DNA of 64,000 nt from Haloglycomyces albus DSM 45210. GTDB lineage: Bacteria > Actinomycetota > Actinomycetes > Mycobacteriales > Micromonosporaceae. The position numbers and the translations under genes were made by a program. The notes beneath the pieces were generated by a model. It searched no databases and was not told the origin of the DNA. It saw nothing but the letters and a program-made list of their open reading frames with translations. Below, piece by piece: positions 62,063-64,000 of the stretch (positions within the stretch are counted from its first letter, which is position 1; each line of letters starts with the position of its first letter). The stretch covers positions 1,420,554 to 1,484,553 of the forward strand of contig NZ_AZUQ01000001.1 in NCBI RefSeq assembly GCF_000527155.1. The letters are read 5' to 3'.

Positions 62063-64000
62063 ATGACAGAACCAACCACGACCTCGACGTCGCAGCATGA
62101 AGACGTCCTGGAGAGCCTGGCGGGTGCGCTCGCCCAAATGGAGAAGGGCGATTTCAGTATTCGACTTCCCCGCCGGGAAGGCGCGGAAGGTGAGGTCATC
62201 GACCGGTTCAACGCGGTCATCGAGCAGGTGGATCGGCAGAAGCGTGATATTCAGCTGATCAGCCGCGTGGTGGGGCGTGACGGGCGCTGGACGTCTCGTC
62301 TCGACATCGAGCACCTCGACGGCGACTGGAAGCTGACAGAGGAATATCTCAATGAGCTTATCGATCAGTTGGTGCGTCCGACGTGGGAACTGTCGCGCGT
62401 CATCCAGGCGGTCGCCGAAGGCGATCTCAGCCGAGTGGCGTCGTTGAACTACAACGGGCAGGAACTGCGCGGCGAATTCCGGCACCTGGGTGAGACGGTC
62501 AACGGCATGGTCGGCTTCCTGGGGAACTTCGCCGACGAGGTTACGCGTGTGGCCCGAGAGGTCGGTACGGAAGGAAAGCTGGGCGGTCAAGCCGAGGTCG
62601 TGGGGGCCTCCGGAGTCTGGCAGCAGCTGACCGAGTCGGTCAACACCATGGCGTCGAACCTGACCGATCAGGTGCGTTCGATTTCAACGGTGACCCAGTC
62701 GATCGCGGCGGGTGATCTGAACCGCCGTATCAATATCGCCGCTCGAGGCGAGGTGGCTCAGCTGGCCGAGACGATCAACTCCCTCACCGAGACGCTGCGA
62801 ATCTTCGCCGGTGAGGTCACGCGTGTGGCACGCGAAGTCGGAACGGAAGGCCGCCTGGGCGGTCAAGCCGACGTGCCGGGCGTGGCGGGTACGTGGAAGG
62901 ACCTGACCGACAATGTGAACTCCATGGCCTCCAACCTGACCACTCAGGTACGTAATATCTCGTCGGTGGCCACGGCGGTGGCGTCGGGGGATTTGAACCG
63001 CAAGATCACCGTCGCCGCGCAAGGCGAGATCCTCGAGCTGAAGAACACGGTCAACACCATGGTCGACCAGCTCTCCAACTTCGCCGCCGAGGTCACGCGT
63101 GTGGCCAAGGAAGTCGGCACGGAAGGGAAGCTGGGCGGTCAAGCGCAGGTATTCGGAGTGTCGGGTACGTGGCGCGATTTGACCGAGAACGTGAACCAGC
63201 TGGCACGCAACCTGACCGACCAGGTCCGTAACATCGCCAAGGTGACCGAGGCGGTCGCTCAGGGAGACTTCAGTCAGAAGATCACCGTCGACGCCTCCGG
63301 TGAGATCCTGGGTGTGAAGAACACCGTCAACATCATGGTCGACCAGCTGTCCTCGTTCGCCGACGAGGTCACGCGTGTGGCCCGTGAAGTCGGTAGCCAA
63401 GGGAAGCTGGGCGGACAGGCCAATGTCAAAGGCGTGTCGGGTATCTGGAAGGACCTGACCGAGAACGTCAATTTGATGGCGTCGAATCTGACCGCGCAGG
63501 TGCGAAACATTTCCGACTTCGCCACGGCGGTGGCCAAGGGTGACCTGGACCAGCAGATCACTGTCGACGCACAAGGTGAGATGCTGCGGTTGAAGAACAC
63601 GCTGAACTCCATGGTCAACCAGCTCGACAAGTTCGCCGACGAAGTGACCCGTGTGGCCAAGGAAGTCGGTACCGACGGTAAACTCGGTGGTCAGGCAAAC
63701 GTGCCCGGAGTGTCGGGTATCTGGAAGGACCTGACTGAAAACGTCAATGGTATGGCGTCGAATCTGACCGCGCAGGTGCGAAACATCTCCGACTTCGCCT
63801 CCACGGTCGCCGCCGGTGACCTGTCCGGGCAGATCACCGTGGATGCGCAAGGCGAGATCCTCGAACTGAAGAACACGCTCAACTCCATGGCCGGGCAGCT
63901 GTCCCAATTCGCCTTCGAAGTCACGCGTGTGGCTCGCGAGGTCGGCACGGAAGGAAAACTCGGTGGTCAGGCGAACGTGCCCGGGGTGTCGGGTATCTGG
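62063..64000 (+). CDS. Multi-HAMP sensor protein, N-terminal part (3' end outside window)
   Basis: 646 residues are visible from ATG 62063 (GTAGGAGTACC upstream), still open at base 64000. After a charged start, six HAMP-type units of about 92 residues repeat; each has [19 protein letters not shown], a GxW turn, an LTENVNxMASNLT helix, QVRNIS and GDLxxxITVxAxGEI. No membrane helix precedes them, so this is a soluble tandem-HAMP sensor like group III (Nik1-type) osmosensing kinases. A histidine kinase and receiver domain are expected downstream. Confidence 0.85.
   Translation, partial: MTEPTTTSTSQHEDVLESLAGALAQMEKGDFSIRLPRREGAEGEVIDRFNAVIEQVDRQKRDIQLISRVVGRDGRWTSRLDIEHLDGDWKLTEEYLNELIDQLVRPTWELSRVIQAVAEGDLSRVASLNYNGQELRGEFRHLGETVNGMVGFLGNFADEVTRVAREVGTEGKLGGQAEVVGASGVWQQLTESVNTMASNLTDQVRSISTVTQSIAAGDLNRRINIAARGEVAQLAETINSLTETLRIFAGEVTRVAREVGTEGRLGGQADVPGVAGTWKDLTDNVNSMASNLTTQVRNISSVATAVASGDLNRKITVAAQGEILELKNTVNTMVDQLSNFAAEVTRVAKEVGTEGKLGGQAQVFGVSGTWRDLTENVNQLARNLTDQVRNIAKVTEAVAQGDFSQKITVDASGEILGVKNTVNIMVDQLSSFADEVTRVAREVGSQGKLGGQANVKGVSGIWKDLTENVNLMASNLTAQVRNISDFATAVAKGDLDQQITVDAQGEMLRLKNTLNSMVNQLDKFADEVTRVAKEVGTDGKLGGQANVPGVSGIWKDLTENVNGMASNLTAQVRNISDFASTVAAGDLSGQITVDAQGEILELKNTLNSMAGQLSQFAFEVTRVAREVGTEGKLGGQANVPGVSGIW
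62536..64000 (+). repeat. 276-bp tandem coding repeats (HAMP units)
   Basis: The word CACGCGTGTGGC or a close variant recurs at a 276-bp period near 62541, 62817, 63093, 63369, 63645 and 63921, equal to 92 codons. Units 3-6 are the most alike at DNA level, suggesting recent expansion or gene conversion. Confidence 0.85.

Noticed and set aside
62684-63907. 407-aa minus-strand frame with internal repeats
   Set aside because: Antisense of the 276-bp HAMP repeats; the repeats come from the plus-strand gene.

Overview
The window looks like chromosome, or an integrated conjugative element, of a moderately high-GC actinomycete. The signs are mycosin proteases and WXG-type type VII secretion (T7SS) substrates, an LPXTG wall protein, an ATPase/GAF/SpoIIE phosphatase, a multi-HAMP sensor and acidic, Pro/Thr-rich extracytoplasmic proteins. 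The strongly acidic proteome and gene set would suit a Glycomycetaceae-like halophile or alkaliphile, but that is a guess from gene style and not from a marker gene. No rRNA, tRNA, CRISPR array or transposase was seen. LAYOUT: 0-1.4 kb holds the 3' end of an alpha/beta-hydrolase effector-like gene and a lipoprotein gene. 1.4-6.1 kb is backbone: an LPXTG protein, modABC and a GNAT acetyltransferase. 6.4-13.3 kb is AT-richer accessory DNA: a WXG-like partner, hydrolase and lipoprotein cassette (minus strand), a decayed gene, then a large T7SS-type protein with its own lipoprotein. 13.5-15.4 kb is an unrecognised three-gene cassette behind a structured leader. 15.7-18.4 kb has a TetR/FAD-monooxygenase pair and a lipoprotein. 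18.4-36.3 kb is the centre: two roughly 3.5-kb inverted copies of a T7SS module (mycosin, WXG protein, 168-aa partner) bracket a seven-gene block whose six-gene minus-strand operon encodes a T4SS-like conjugation channel (pilin, VirB3-like, VirB4-like, VirB6/TrbL-like, VirB8-like, transglycosylase/M23). The VirB4-like gene carries a cluster of perfect DnaA-box nonamers. 36.7-41.1 kb is a second partner, hydrolase and lipoprotein cassette, with three lipoprotein genes and an orphan 3' fragment of the hydrolase. 41.3-44.1 kb is a diverged, inverted second copy of the three-gene cassette and its leader. 44.2-48.7 kb is a four-gene operon: SbnA-like and SbnB-like enzymes for L-2,3-diaminopropionate, a haem-oxygenase-like diiron enzyme and an LctP-like permease. 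49-53.5 kb has an acidic protein, a tiny secreted peptide with three GWSWW repeats, a Gly-rich WXG protein and a membrane protein. 53.8-58.9 kb is a tandem array of Pro-rich, single-pass proteins whose outer domain is either an NTF2-like fold or an OpuAC-type betaine-binding domain. 59-64 kb is a SpoIIE-type phosphatase with a partner, divergent from a multi-HAMP sensor that runs off the end. HOW THE PARTS MAY WORK TOGETHER (inference): the hydrolase cassettes look like T7SS-exported toxins with membrane-anchored lipoprotein immunity. The T4SS bracketed by mycosin/WXG modules recalls mycobacterial conjugative plasmids that need both T4SS and T7SS. No relaxase, coupling protein, integrase or EccBCDE core lies in this window, so both machines need parts encoded elsewhere.
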